Below are positions 42,587 through 53,504 of a DNA stretch of 64,000 nt, in pieces (the first letter of the stretch is position 1; each line of letters starts with the position of its first letter). The position numbers were made by a program, and so were the translations under genes. Location: contig OW203745.1 in NCBI GenBank assembly GCA_934045075.1, forward strand, positions 11,249,373 to 11,313,372, given 5' to 3'. The notes under the pieces were generated by a model. It saw only the letters and a list, made by a program, of their open reading frames with translations. It did no database searches and was not told where the DNA came from. This DNA is from Yponomeuta sedellus. Taxonomy: Eukaryota; Arthropoda; Insecta; Lepidoptera; Yponomeutidae.

Positions 42587-43092
42587 GCCACAGGCGAAGA
42601 ACCACAACCACTTCGGCTCCAACAACAATGATTTTAAGATCAACAACAACAACGGCAGATGTTGATGAAACAACAAACTACGCGAGCACCACAGAATATG
42701 TTTTATACCAGACAACACATGTAAATTTACCGAAACCGCTCAGATTGTCAGCTAGAGTACTGGATAGTGACTATCCATATGATGTACATAATGTAGATAC
42801 GCTTATAGATGAAGAAATCGATGAGCTAACGCTGAAAGAGAGACACCATATGAAACGCAAAAGAAATAGTAATAATGAATTGTTAAGAGAACTAAGCGAC
42901 GCATCGCTTAAGACTAATCTAAATAAAGTTATGAAATTGTACAGAGATTCGTCGGCTTCCGTTGTAAATAAGGTTGGAAATAAGAATAGTAAAAGCGGTA
43001 TATTTTTAACAGACAATTGTACAACTGTTATAGCACAGATTGGGACGACGGCAATATTGCATTGCGAAGTCAGTGATATTACGGAGAATACG
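42587..43092 (+). CDS. dpr: Dpr-family gene, exon 2: Thr-rich linker and start of the IgV domain
   Basis: The donor is ACG|gtgagt at 43093, phase 0. Two acceptors fit exon 1's phase: tccacag ending 42586 (used here) and aatacag ending 42375. The latter has a better pyrimidine tract, but its frame meets a stop at 42538. The exon encodes a Thr-rich linker (TTTT and STTTT runs, about residues 70-95), a charged segment (IDEEIDELTLKERHHMKRKR), then NCTTVIAQIGTTAILHCEVS. This last stretch is the first beta-strands of a Dpr IgV domain, with its first disulphide Cys and an NCT sequon. The linker is poorly conserved in the family; the TVIAQIG...LHC stretch is diagnostic. An ATG at 42448 in the same frame is preceded by a stop near 42424 and would only be used from another promoter. 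Dpr proteins pair with DIP proteins in trans on neurons to specify synaptic partners; which Dpr paralogue this is cannot be settled here. Confidence 0.85.
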
Positions 43093-43555
43093 GTGAGTGA
43101 GCAATTTAAAACTTTATACAACTAGCCAAGTGCGAGACGGACACATGCACAGTGGGTTCCGTATCAGTAATGCCATTTTGCGTCCGGTGATGGAACTAAT
43201 ATTCTGTTTATTTATATTGATAGTAAAAGTATTTAGTGAGTCCAACTCGAGCTTGGCCGTTTTTTATTACTTATCACTACAGTATAATTATAAGAAGACC
43301 CAAGATAGTTTGATAAGTTTGAAACTGTTTTTGCAATAGAACATTATACAAAAAGCGAAAAGCAATAAACACGTATGTTGATCATCTCTGCTATTTATTA
43401 TTTAAAAAAAAAATTATATATTTTTTTAATATGCCGTGATAACACGCGCATATTCTGTGAAATTCTAGCTATCTATTACGAATACAAACATAGATCCTTT
43501 TAAAGACGGGCTGACAGACATACACACAGAGGTGACAGAATAATAGGGTCCCGTT

Positions 43556-43611
43556 TGTCAACCTTCGGATACGGTACCCAAAAAACGGGTACCGTATCCG
43601 AAGGTAGACAA
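43556..43611. repeat. Perfect 19-bp-arm hairpin in dpr intron 2
   Basis: accttcggatacggtaccc / gggtaccgtatccgaaggt with a 7-nt loop; the outer ttgtc/gacaa pairs also match. Confidence 0.9.
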
Positions 43612-43978
43612 TCTCATGCATGCCCATCTAACGGGTTTTTTATTATCAATGACTATGTTGTGTTTTATAAGCTGGTGGAGGTAAAGCATTGAAACCTATG
43701 AATTAGCACACATCGTATTTTATGATCACTCAGCGAACTTAGGTTTTCCTTTTATATATCTAGTAACGTTCATTTAAGCGCGTTGTACAGTGCAGAACAA
43801 TATTTTTATCATAAATAATGGGGGACTTCACCTTAAGTACGAACAACTATTATTCCGCAGAACACTTAAAAATTACAAAATAAGTCAGGTATTTCATACA
43901 AAACTTCATATGGAATTAAAATGTATGACACTTCATATTTTCATCTCGATTGAAAAGTTTTTTCATAGTAAAGTTGTA
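43612..43978. other. dpr intron 2, unassigned
   Basis: Nothing recognised. Confidence 0.35.
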
Positions 43979-44130
43979 CGTCAGAGGCCATATTGACGGC
44001 TTGATAACTTCTGAGAGTAAGGAACGCCACTATCTTACAATCCTCCACTAACCCCGACTTGGCCCCCTTTGTGCAGTATGGCCTAACCTTCTAGATCCAT
44101 GCCTCAGCAGTGGGGACGAGGGTTGATATC
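43979..44130 (+). repeat. 5S-SINE, 3' part
   Basis: cagaggccatattgacggct to gagggttgatatc. Confidence 0.75.
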
Positions 44131-44555
44131 AAAGTGGTTTGTATTGAGGAGTACCCCACATTCGAATGTTTATACGGAGATTCTGTGACACCCTATATAT
44201 GCATAGGCTTATAAACAATATTCATGTATGCAGATTTGATTTTTGTACGTACGTACGTGTGTGCAAGGCAGTCATCATCCGATTAAAACGGTGTTTGTGT
44301 TACTAATATGACTCCGTGTGCAAATACAGAACGTCCCATAGTTATGACACATGAATAGTAAGTACCTATATATCGTAGATAGAGTATTTTGCTGAAAGAA
44401 AACTTTATGTTATTTCTAAAAGTTAGTATCGCTTTTTGTATAGCATATCTTTCACGTATACCCGAAAGAAAAAAGTTATCAGTTTTTGGCCATTCTTTCG
44501 ACTTGCATCATAAAACGTGGTATTTTTCACATTGAAGTTGGTTCGATTCAATAAA
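44131..44555. other. dpr intron 2, unassigned
   Basis: No feature other than a short gtacgtacgtacgtgtgt run near 44246. Confidence 0.35.
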
Positions 44556-44559
44556 TGAA

Positions 44560-45175
44560 TAAAATATTCATGGATATATTACACAGCGCTCGTGGCCTAG
44601 GCGAACCGAGTGATTGGAATCAATCACTTGGTTAAGCAACAACAGGCGCGGTCAGGTACGGGATGGGTGAGCGTCCCGTGACTACCGCTAGTGGCATTTT
44701 TCCGAGCGCTTCCGTGCTTCGCAAGGCGCGTAAAGCCGTTGGTGCCGGCTGTCATATAATGGCAGTCGTTAAGCCATGTCAGAGGCCTTATGGGCGGCTT
44801 GATAACTTCTGACAGTAAGGCCCGCCACTGTCTTACAATCCTCCACCAAGCCGGACTTGGCCTCCGTGGTGGAGTATGGCCTAACCTTCCTGCGATGCAG
44901 GAAGAGACCCGTGCCCCAGCAGTGGGGACATACAAGGGTTGATAACGATAACGATATTACACAGATCTCGTTAGGCCTATTAAGTACAACTAAATGACTT
45001 GTGTTATAGGTGCTATTTCGACGATAGATTTAATACAATAAATACATAGATAACATCCAAGACCCGAGACAAGGTAGAAAAGTTCGTTTCCTAGTTTGAC
45101 CCGACCGGGGATCGGACCCGAGGCATTCGGTTTTACAGTCAGCGTGCCAAACTATTGCGCCACCGAGGCTGCCTA
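44560..45175 (-). repeat. tRNA-headed SINE T2 interrupted by a 5S-SINE
   Basis: 44560-44586 and 44954-45175 form one minus-strand T2 copy, with box B in ccggggatcggacccgaggc. Confidence 0.8.
44587..44953 (+). repeat. 5S-SINE, full length with exact target duplication
   Basis: Flanked by atattacacag on both sides (44576-44586 and 44954-44964), fixing the element as cgctcgtggcc...gataacgataacg with an (ATAACG) tail. The 5S block (gttaagcaacaacaggcgcg, gtacgggatgggtgagcg) is well preserved. Confidence 0.9.
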
Positions 45176-45189
45176 ATGCAGAATTAGTA

Positions 45190-45665
45190 ACTTTAAAAAA
45201 TAATATAATGTCTTCTTTCAGCCAAATACCCCATCTACGATTTTTAAGGTACTTTGGCTTCATGTCCCATAACTTTGGGACGCCTAGTATAGGTTGTGGT
45301 TCGGTTCTAACTAGCGCCTACAATGGAATAAAATTCATAACTTGTTTTACGTTTTTATCTAAAAGTGAACATGAGAAATCTTAACAATTGCGACAACTAT
45401 TTTTTGAACCGTCTAGAACCTAGGATCAACAATCTAGGACTTCAATCAATTTCCGCCAAAACGGCCCTACAATCTAGGCTTTTATGTTCTAAAAATAGTT
45501 ATCATAGATATTAAACTTTTTGAGAAGTTAACTTTTTGAAGAAAAAAAAACGTATTTCTAAACAAGTTATGATTTTTATTCCATTGGTTAGCGCCCCTAA
45601 GCGTCTTAAAAGCACCTTAACTTAGGAATCTGAAACCTCGTTTATCTCATTAGTCTTATATCGTA
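45190..45665. other. dpr intron 2, repeat scrap and unassigned
   Basis: 45195-45290 matches 22.9 kb (aatgtcttctttcag ... gggacgcc). Otherwise nothing. Confidence 0.4.
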
Positions 45666-45667
45666 TT

Positions 45668-45880
45668 TTAAAAACCTATTGAGAGGCTAAAAATTCCACC
45701 CATGCCGGGATTCGAACGCGCAACCTCTGGCTATCCGTGCCCGCGCTCTTTTCAACTGAGCTAGTGGGCGACTCACCGGCATCAGTAAAATCTTAAACCT
45801 CTTTACAATATTCTCTGTATTACGTAGACTCTAAATAGGTTTTTAAAATTGTCCTTAGCACGAGTTAGTGCATTAAATCG
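45668..45880. repeat. T1 fold-back pair
   Basis: A minus unit up to tattacgtag joins a short plus end (actctaaataggtttttaaa attgtccttagcacgag). Confidence 0.8.
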
Positions 45881-46033
45881 TCCTTCATTAGGCACAATAA
45901 ATACATAGATAACATCATTAGGCACATAGGACGTTTATAAAGGATATCCACTTGCTGCGATCTTTTGCGGCGACTTCGAGTACTTTCCATCAAAGCAGTT
46001 CCCATTTAATCCTGGTACCTGATATTAGTATAA

Positions 46034-46202
46034 GATATTGTACGTAATACAGAGAATATTGTAAAGAGGTTCAAAATTTTACTGATGCCGGTGAGTCGCC
46101 CATTAGCTCAGTTGGAAAGAGCGCTGGCACGGAAAGCCAGAGGTTGCGGGTTCGAATCCTGGCATGGGTGGAATTTTTAGCCTCTAAATAGGTTTTTAAA
46201 AC
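46034..46202 (+). repeat. T1 repeat, tRNA-like core
   Basis: gtcgcccattagctcagttg gaaagagcgctggcacgg ... ggttcgaatcctggcatggg: best-preserved box A and box B of the family. Confidence 0.85.
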
Positions 46203-46412
46203 CTGATATCAGCTTTTCCATATTCGTTGTATAGTGTATAGTAAAACTCTACATACACTGACCATACTTTCTAAAATCATCTCAAACCTAATGCATAAAA
46301 CCTCAGCTGCCAGCTATACGCAGTATAAGGCTCCATGATTGCCAACAATATATGCCAATGCATAAGTCAATAGGGTTAATAGAGCGGCTTAATAAAAAAA
46401 CTGTATCGATCG

Positions 46413-46456
46413 ATGTCAACCGTTGCATGTCCCCACTGCTGGGGCACGGGTCTCCA
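46413..46456 (-). repeat. 5S-SINE tail scrap
   Basis: gcatgtccccactgctgggg cacgggtctcc. Confidence 0.65.
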
Positions 46457-46681
46457 GTAGGTAATCGATGAAAGGGTCGCTTTCTGGGGTCAAGACCTGA
46501 CTAGAAAGTTTACTTTTCACTGGAGTAGGCTATATTACCTTACAATCTCTGACACTTGGCCCCGACACAGCACTAATCTCCCCTACCGAGCAACTTTCCT
46601 GCGCGCTCGACAGGATAATGGCGCAAGAAGGGAGTTCCCTTCCTACGTCAAGGTGGTTTTTGACCTCAATATAGGCTTATA

Positions 46682-47042
46682 AGCGCTAGTGGCCTAGGCG
46701 AACCGAGTGATTGGAATCAATCACTCGAGTTAAGCAACAACAGGTGCGGTCTGGTGCAGGATGGGTGACCGTTCCGTGACTACCGCTAGTGGCATTTTTC
46801 CGAGCGCTTACGTGCTTCGCAAGGCACGCTAAGCTGTTGGTGCCGGCTGTCATGTAATGCCAGTCGTTAAGCCATGTCAGAAGCCTTATGGGCGGCTTGA
46901 TAACTTCTGACAGTAAGGCCCGCCACTGTCTTACAAACCTCCAGCAACCCGGACTTGTTTCCCGTGGTGGAGTATGGCCTAACTTTCTTGTGATACAGAA
47001 AAGGATCCGTGCCCCAACAGTGGGGACATATAAAGGGTTGAT
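46682..47042 (+). repeat. 5S-SINE, full length
   Basis: agcgctagtggcctaggcga ... gagttaagcaacaacaggtg ... caggatgggtgaccgttccg ... aaagggttgatta. Confidence 0.85.
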
Positions 47043-47275
47043 TACAGTCTGTTAGCTTTTAGAATATACCTCGGACTCTAGAGTAGGCATCTTTTTCGCC
47101 GAAAGCACACGAGTGTAATACTACTTCCTGCTCTGTATAAAACTTTTACTCACTATTTTGAAAAGTTATGTAATTATTAGTTCATATTAGTTCCGATACT
47201 TCTATTACACGAATATATCCGATGCTAACCGATAGTAGCCGAGGTATATTCTAAAAGCTAACACACTGTACAAAA
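47043..47275. repeat. MITE-A, complete single copy
   Basis: cagtctgttagcttttagaa tatacctcgg and ccgaggtatattctaaaagc taacacactg are the two inverted ends; the body matches the 1.6 kb array in reverse. Confidence 0.85.
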
Positions 47276-47449
47276 CGAAGCACGTCAGGGAACTCTGACA
47301 AATGTATTCGCCGTCGAGATTGAAATATGTTCCATTGAAGATATTGTTGTGTTTAGGCAAATTTCGTTAAAAATGATAGACAGAAAACAGAATACCACCT
47401 CCAGGGACGATTATGCTACACCGTCGGTTGATGGTGTACGAAGTTTCTT

Positions 47450-47640
47450 GAGTGGCATACATAGCGTAGGACGCCACCGACACGCTAAGAGGCGGCGTAG
47501 GGCGTCCACTGGCTCGCTGGACCGACGATCTGAGGGAAATTGCTGGCAGTGGCTGGTTGAGGATGGCGGAGGCGGGAAGGAACTGGCGTGCTTGGGGAAG
47601 GCCTATGTCCTGCAGTGGAGGAGTGTCGGCTGGGTCTAGG
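47450..47640 (+). mobile_element. RTE-like LINE ORF end, frameshifted
   Basis: One frame gives GGVGRPLARWTDDLREIAGS, GWLRMAEAGRNWRAWG; another gives GKAYVLQWRSVGWV-stop. Together these are the GRPxxRWxDDL...Y-QW C-terminus also seen at 9.1 kb. Confidence 0.75.
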
Positions 47641-48007
47641 GTCTGGGAATAGGGTCTCTTCAAGTCACTCTTTAATTTTTTATACACGCAATGTAGATTT
47701 TTGTCCAACATATTAAAAAAGTGATTGTTGAAACTTTTCTGAAACGATTAACTAATGCGTAGCCATTTAAGTTATTGATGGCTATCATGGAATCTTATCG
47801 TACGTATAGGTGGCAATAGATCTATTAGGTTTACGATGACTTGAGAAAAGATGGTCAGAATCGTGAAGTCTTTTTCCACGCTGCTTTTTTCTCCACTACA
47901 CTACGACCCACAGGCAGCGGCTTTTGCTTTCACTGTCATGTTACATTGTACTTTGATATTCAGTTAACAGAATGTGAATTCTTTACGTTGAAATAAAATT
48001 AAGTGAA

Positions 48008-48205
<198 letters not shown>

Positions 48206-48279
48206 CACATAAGTAAAAAAAATACAATGGCAATGTGGCGGACTTAATTGGATTATATTTGTTACAAGCAAGGTTATAC

Positions 48280-48350
48280 TTGAGGTTATCGGGCTCAGTG
48301 GTGTGTCTTGGGAGAGGCCTATGTCCAGTAGTGGACTGACACCAGATGAT
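48280..48350 (+). mobile_element. RTE-like LINE extreme 3' end
   Basis: gggagaggcctatgtccagt agtggactgac, then a (GAT/AAT) tail. The (TTA)n just upstream is separated from it by ~75 bp. Confidence 0.6.
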
Positions 48351-48657
48351 AATAATGATGAAGTTTACCTACTAGCTATATTTTTTGTAAGCTTTTAACC
48401 TTTGCTTGAAACTTCTGTCCTTGTTATTGTTTGTTTCATAAACTTGAGATGTTTTCTCTTTCTATTGTTCTTATTAATTCCAAGAGTAATTCATGTGTGT
48501 AGCTTTACATGACCTGCTTCTGAAGTTTGGCATTTGTTTGCCTCTACCTATCATTTGTTTAGGCAAGGGTGTGAAATTTAAATGTATGGGTTATATTGAG
48601 GAGAAAAGTCAATAAAGGAAAAATTGTGTCTAACCTTAAGTGAGTGGTTTTTGACCT

Positions 48658-48845
48658 TGATATCAACGCTTTGTATGTCCTCACAGCTGGGGTAGGGGTC
48701 TCTTCCTTAATCGCAGGAAGGTTAGGCCATACTCCATCACGGGGCGAAGTCCGGGTTGGCGGAGGATTGTAAGATACTGGCTGGCCTTACTGTCAGAAGT
48801 TATCATGCCGTGCGTAAGGCCTCTGACATGGCTTGCCATTTCAGA
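48658..48845 (-). repeat. 5S-SINE, 3' half
   Basis: tgtatgtcctcacagctggg to ctctgacatggcttgccat; head absent. Confidence 0.75.
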
Positions 48846-49126
48846 AGTTTAACAGAACATTAACAGAAGTTTAAATTTTTTTGCAACAGGGCAGTGCACA
48901 CTTTGGTTTAACTTTTAAGCTGGTCATAGAGCGATAGGTTATATTTTAAATTAACGGGACGTAGATAGGTTACTCAAAAAATGAGCAGTTTTTCCAGGTG
49001 TATAATAAAAAATATTCTTATGTTCTTTATTATGATTTGTTTTCTTATTCATTAGAGCATACAGTTTTTTTATTACTTTTTTTTACATAAAACTGACAGC
49101 TGACAGTAGTTCTATTTTTAATAGAA

Positions 49127-49343
49127 CATTACACAACTAGGGTGGTAATACAAAGAAAGGCCGAGATCGCAGAAGTTTGCGGCCCGAGCTGCAAGCGAGG
49201 GACGTAAATATGCGATCGAGAGCTTTCTTTATTACCTCCCGTGTTGTGTATATCTTTTTATGTCTACACTTGGCCAAAAAGCGGCTTTTTCCGTACGCGC
49301 AGCGTGCGGAAAAACCCACTTTATTGCCAGGTGTGGCATAAAG
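49127..49343 (-). repeat. Unclassified 210-bp conserved repeat, copy 3
   Basis: Inverse of 20.01 kb, retaining the complete hairpin (ggctttttccgtacgc / gcgtgcggaaaaacc). Confidence 0.85.
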
Positions 49344-49437
49344 TTCATTCCGGCCCTTAAGTGGGAAGTAATTCGAATGAGTTTTTCCCTCTCTTTGAAG
49401 GGAAACAGCATTTTCCACCCAGTAATCAGATCCAAAC

Positions 49438-49497
49438 AAGGAATTTTACATTTCTTATACTCACTACTTTGCGAGTATAAGAAATGTAAAATTCCTT
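49438..49497. repeat. Perfect 25-bp-arm hairpin
   Basis: aaggaattttacatttctta(tactc) and its exact complement flank actactttgc. Confidence 0.9.
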
Positions 49498-49724
49498 TTC
49501 AATGAGCCGTTTTCTGCATAAATTAAAAAAAAAACCAACGTAGATGGCGCTTACAGGCGTGCTCATACGAGAACAGGGACACGCCTGTCAAGTTTTTCCA
49601 TTTCTCCCAGCGCTATCTATGAATTGTTTTGTTAATTTGTACTGAAAACGGGTCATTCACTACATCTTAAGGAAAAACGGCCGGTGGACCAGGTCAGTAT
49701 CGGAGTGGTGGCCAAGGGAGGGAA

Positions 49725-49940
49725 GGCTGGGCGGTGGTAGCGGAGCGGTGTAGAAGGCCAGCCTCTCAATCGGGATGTCGTGGGTTCAAACCCCGGCATG
49801 TACCAATGACTTTATTTTCTAACTTATGTACATAAGTGAAGGAAAACATCGTAAGGAAACCCTAGTCTGAAGTGTTAACGTACCACAGCGCTTGCTACGT
49901 ACAATGGCCCAACTATGAGGCTAAGTTCGGAAATCTCAGG
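49725..49940 (+). repeat. tRNA-headed SINE T3, 3'-truncated
   Basis: tRNA-like head (gtagcggagcggtgtagaag ... gtgggttcaaaccccggcat) and body through ggaaaacatcgtaaggaaac. Confidence 0.75.
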
Positions 49941-49960
49941 TCTAACTAACTACTACGGGA

Positions 49961-50239
49961 GGGAAGGAGGTTGGTAGGCAGACTACCGACACAATGACAG
50001 CTTGTGACACTAGAATATTGCAAGTCCCAGTCTGCAACACTGAGTTTTACTTTCACTCGTTCTCTGTGCGTGCTGCTCGCCAGTGGAACTCGTTGCCTGA
50101 GTCGGTCAGAGATAGCTCGTCGGTGTCGCTGTTACGTATCAAACTGAAGGAGCACTTCCTTTCTAAACTATAATACATAATATTATTATATCATATCACT
50201 ATATTTAAGTACTATATGTACTATATTCAGAAGTATGTT

Positions 50240-50276
<37 letters not shown>

Positions 50277-50735
50277 ATATTATAGGTATGTATATACTAG
50301 ATATTTATGTTCCTTTATCTTATTAGGTATGTAAGTAGGCACTGGTTTATGTTGTATGTATATTAGTAAGTAGATATTATTGCTTAACACAATTGAGATA
50401 ACTGTGTAATTATTGTTTGTACTTTACTTGCCTTTTCCCGCTGTCTGTATAAAAATATAAACATGATGGCTGGCTGGAAGAAATTTCTATAGAAATAAGT
50501 CCGCCTTTGCTCATAATATAAGTTAACCCTGTTACTTAAGTGCTTTACTTTGTATATTTTGTGCAATAAAGTGTAACAAACAAACAAACAAACAAACAAT
50601 GGTCAGACGAAATCGTGAGGGTTGCGGGTCAGAGATGATTCAAATTAGCACAGGACCGCGAGGAATGGTGCAGTAAAAAGGAGGCCTTTGCCCAGCAGTG
50701 GGTTGATGTGGGCTGATTATAGATATAGATAGATA
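49961..50735 (+). mobile_element. RTE-like LINE 3' end, split by another LINE
   Basis: 49961-49996 (gaaggaggttggtaggcaga ...) and 50602-50735 (ggtcagacgaaatcgtgagg ... gttgatgtgggctgattata) together equal the 9.1-9.27 kb copy. acaatg is duplicated at the split. Confidence 0.85.
49997..50595 (+). mobile_element. CR1-like LINE 3' fragment nested in the RTE-like LINE
   Basis: Opens with TEFYFHSFSVRAARQWNSLP, ESVRDSSSVSLLRIKLKEHF-LSKL-stop, the RT C-terminus typical of CR1/jockey-like LINEs. An AT-rich 3' UTR with a (TA)n run (~50238-50262) ends in gtgcaataaagtgtaacaaa(caaa)n. Confidence 0.85.
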
Positions 50736-50762
50736 AATTAAATACGTTGCTTTGTCACCCAG

Positions 50763-50864
50763 GTTACGTGGATAAGAAAAAAAGACTACTCCTTGCTCTC
50801 GGTCGGCCTGGTCACGTACAGTGCTGATAGGAGATTCTCTTCAGCACACGGGAGACACGTCAAG
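50763..50864 (+). CDS. dpr: Dpr-family gene, exon 3: centre of the IgV domain
   Basis: 102 bp, acceptor cacccag (to 50762), donor AAG|gtaagt (50865), phase 0 on both sides. It reads VTWIRKKDYSLLSVGLVTYS, then ADRRFSSAHGRHVK. VTW carries the invariant core Trp of the Ig fold (usually VSW in Dpr proteins). The LxVGxxTYSxDxRF pattern is typical of the family's C'-D strands, the face used for Dpr-DIP binding. It joins exon 2 directly (...ITENT|VTW...) and exon 4 (...RHVK|DWAL...) without a frame break. It has no long ORF of its own. Intron 2 upstream is about 7.7 kb and full of SINEs, LINEs and microsatellites. Confidence 0.9.
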
Positions 50865-50892
50865 GTAAGTCCCCTTGTAAGCTAATACGGGG

Positions 50893-51045
50893 TAGGAAAA
50901 ATCGTGAGAAAAACTAAGTACCTACATACCTCAGCGCTTGAAATCATCAATCTCGCAGAGAGCGAGATAGTATGGCCCTGATTGATGTTTTCCAGCGCAA
51001 AAAGGAGGCCTATGCCATACAGTGGGACGTATAAGGGCTGCATTG
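50893..51045 (+). repeat. SINE T3 body, near dpr exon 3
   Basis: ggaaaaatcgtgagaaaaac ... cctcagcgcttgaaa ... ggaggcctatgccatacagt gggacg. It starts about 28 bp after the exon 3 donor. Confidence 0.65.
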
Positions 51046-51361
51046 TTTCATGTAAACTTATCCCAAGTGATTGATCCCAATCACTCCCGTTTCACTGGGC
51101 CATGAGCTCTTCAAACTTAAGATGGTTGATCAAATATCGCGGCTTTATTCTCAAATCAAACTCAGGCCTCAACAAAAGCTGCTTAGAATTTACAACGCCG
51201 CACGAATTTAATTTTATCAGCAACAGACGCCAATTTCCGTCTGTGCCGGAACAAGGTTTGGTTCAGATATAGCTGAGATCCTTTAATTTCATACAATATT
51301 TTCAACTAAAGTTTGTGCTGTTGTATTTTAATGTTTGCGTCGACCTAGAATTTCGTCGTAG

Positions 51362-51722
51362 TTATCAACCCTTGTGTGGCTCCACTGCTGGGGCACGGAT
51401 CTCTACCAGCACCGTAGGAAGGTTGGGCCATACTCCACCACGGGGGCCAAGTCCGGGTTGGTGGAGGATTGTAAGACAGTGGCAGCCTTACTGTCAGAAG
51501 TTCCCAAGCCGCCCATAAGGCCTCTGACATGGTTTAACGACTACCATTATGTGACAGCCGGCACCAACGGCTTAGCGTGCCTTGCGAAGCACGGAAGCGC
51601 TCGGAAAAATGCCACTAGCGGTAGTCACGGGACGCTCACCCATCCCGTACCTGACCGCGCCTGTTGTTGCTTAACAAAGTAATTGATTGCAATCACTCGG
51701 TTCGCCTAGGCCACGAGCGCTT
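51362..51722 (-). repeat. 5S-SINE, full length
   Basis: caacccttgtgtggctccac ... catcccgtacctgaccgcgc ctgttgttgcttaac ... ggccacgagcgct. One of the best-preserved copies. Confidence 0.85.
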
Positions 51723-51724
51723 TA

Positions 51725-52250
51725 TATAAATATATCATTTAATGTAAATAATAAATAAAGAAATGAAAATAAACTATTTTCCACGCAACACAATCACTTG
51801 AACTGGTCCTAAACTAGGATAACCTGTACTTTGGTAACCAGGTAAGGACGTAACAAACATCCAGACTAACGCCATTTGTACAAATTTAGTGCCCTTTATA
51901 ACTTAACATGAGGGGTTGCCACAGTAGATAGAATATCAAAAATAAGCATTACACTCAGAGAAGCTCTTGACAATGACGGAATACTTTGTGAGTTACCTAC
52001 TTAGGCTCTGTCTGGCATGCTGTCTTTCATGTTCACTTTTCTATTTTAATAAATGTACAAGAACGACTATACTTTTGATGATCTGGTCTGAGGTTTTGCT
52101 ATGTGCTAAAATTACGGACATTTTAAACACTTTTTTATTTTTGACACTAGTCTTGATTTTGATGATCAAATGTAACATTTTCTCAACCACACAATACAAG
52201 ATATCCTAAAAACCCTAATCAACCCGAGAAATCCTATATTAAGGATTTCT
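51725..52250. other. dpr intron 3, unassigned
   Basis: A hydrophobic 80-codon ORF (51967-52209) has no recognisable homology and is not called. Confidence 0.35.
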
Positions 52251-52254
52251 CGTT

Positions 52255-52598
52255 ATCGTTACTAACCTTTCTATGTCGCCACTTCTGGACCATGGGTCAT
52301 GGGTTAGGCCATACTAAACCACAGAGGCCAAGTCCGTGTTGGTGGAGGATTATAAGACAGTGGCGGGCCTTACAGTCCGAAGTTATCAAGCCGCCCATAA
52401 GGCCTCTGACATGGCTTAACACTGCCATTACATGACAGCCGGGACCAACGGCTTAGCGTGAGAAAGCACGGAAGCGCTCGGAAAAATTCCACTAGCGGTA
52501 GTCACGGGACGGCCACCCATCCTGCACCTGACCGCGCCTATTGTTTCTTAACTTCGAGATTGATTCCAATTACTAGGTTCGCCTAGGCCACCAATCAA
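52255..52598 (-). repeat. 5S-SINE, full length
   Basis: tctatgtcgccacttctgga ... catcctgcacctgaccgcgc ctattgtttcttaac ... cgcctaggccacc. Confidence 0.85.
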
Positions 52599-52969
52599 AG
52601 GTCTTTACTGTTCAAAATTTTACTGTCTAAAAAAATTTCAGACTATGTATGTTTAGCCGTTGTCGGTAATATCTATGGGAATTTTCTTACACCCTGTAAT
52701 AACGAGGACAAGTGATTGGTTGTATAGAAGTTATTATTATTAGTTAATCATATCTTCCCATAAGATGTGTTGGTTTAATTCAGGCGAAAGAAAATGCCAA
52801 TATATACCTGCTAAGGTGTCCCTATGTGCTTATAGATTCAAATTATGATTGTCCATTTCAAAATCTACATCATTTTGGAGAAAAAATAAAAATAATACTT
52901 TTCAGTAAAGTCTAAAACTAAGCCCTCGTGCACTGAACTGGCTTCCAAACATCTTTATCATTAGGCCCA

Positions 52970-53092
52970 CTTGCGTCAGCCCAGGTTAGCTCATTTATCT
53001 CGAGTTAACTGGTTAAATCGATCATTTGGTATGCGAAATTATTGACCGGTTAACTCGAGTTAAACGATCTAACCCGAGCTGGCGCAAGTGAA
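52970..53092. mobile_element. ~123-bp MITE in dpr intron 3
   Basis: cacttgcgtcagcccaggtt agctc and its near complement form the ends; ctcgagttaac is inverted inside. Confidence 0.85.
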
Positions 53093-53367
53093 ATAATTTT
53101 AATGTTATGGCGCAATGTGTCTCTTAAGTATTTTTTGAACTGCGTTTCTGGCAAGCCTATTTTAATTATCTTCAGGTATCTTATTTTAGTAATCTATACA
53201 ATCCTGTATAAAAGATGTGTTGTAACTTTGCCAGTCCAAATGTTAGGAACGAAACCTTATGTTTATTTCTAGAATTTACTTGTGGTGGTCACCCACAGTT
53301 TCGATTTACTGATATTTTTCCTGACGTACCTAATATTTACACTAAAATTTATGCTATACTAAATACT

Positions 53368-53452
53368 GACTATGGTGGTGGAGAATGGCCTAAGCTTCCT
53401 GCAATGCAGGAAGAAACCAGTGCCCCAGCAGTAGGGACATAAAGGGATGAAA
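53368..53452 (+). repeat. 5S-SINE tail
   Basis: ggtggtggagaatggcctaa ... gtgccccagcagtagggaca. Confidence 0.7.
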
Positions 53453-53504
53453 TCTAAATACTGACTAGCAATATCATTTAATGTTCAATAATATCGTCAT
53501 CATC

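Noticed and set aside
42448..43125. ORF from ATG 42448 to 43125 taken as a complete single-exon gene
   Set aside because: The Ig domain is cut at a gtgagt donor (43093) and continues in phase at 50763; codons after 43092 are intronic.
46090..46170. Functional tRNA gene
   Set aside because: Box A and B are present, but the acceptor and anticodon stems do not pair well, U33 is replaced by C, and the unit is a dispersed T1 repeat.
51967..52209. Hydrophobic 80-codon ORF as a small membrane protein
   Set aside because: No homology recognised, lies in dpr intron 3, AT-rich DNA gives such ORFs by chance.
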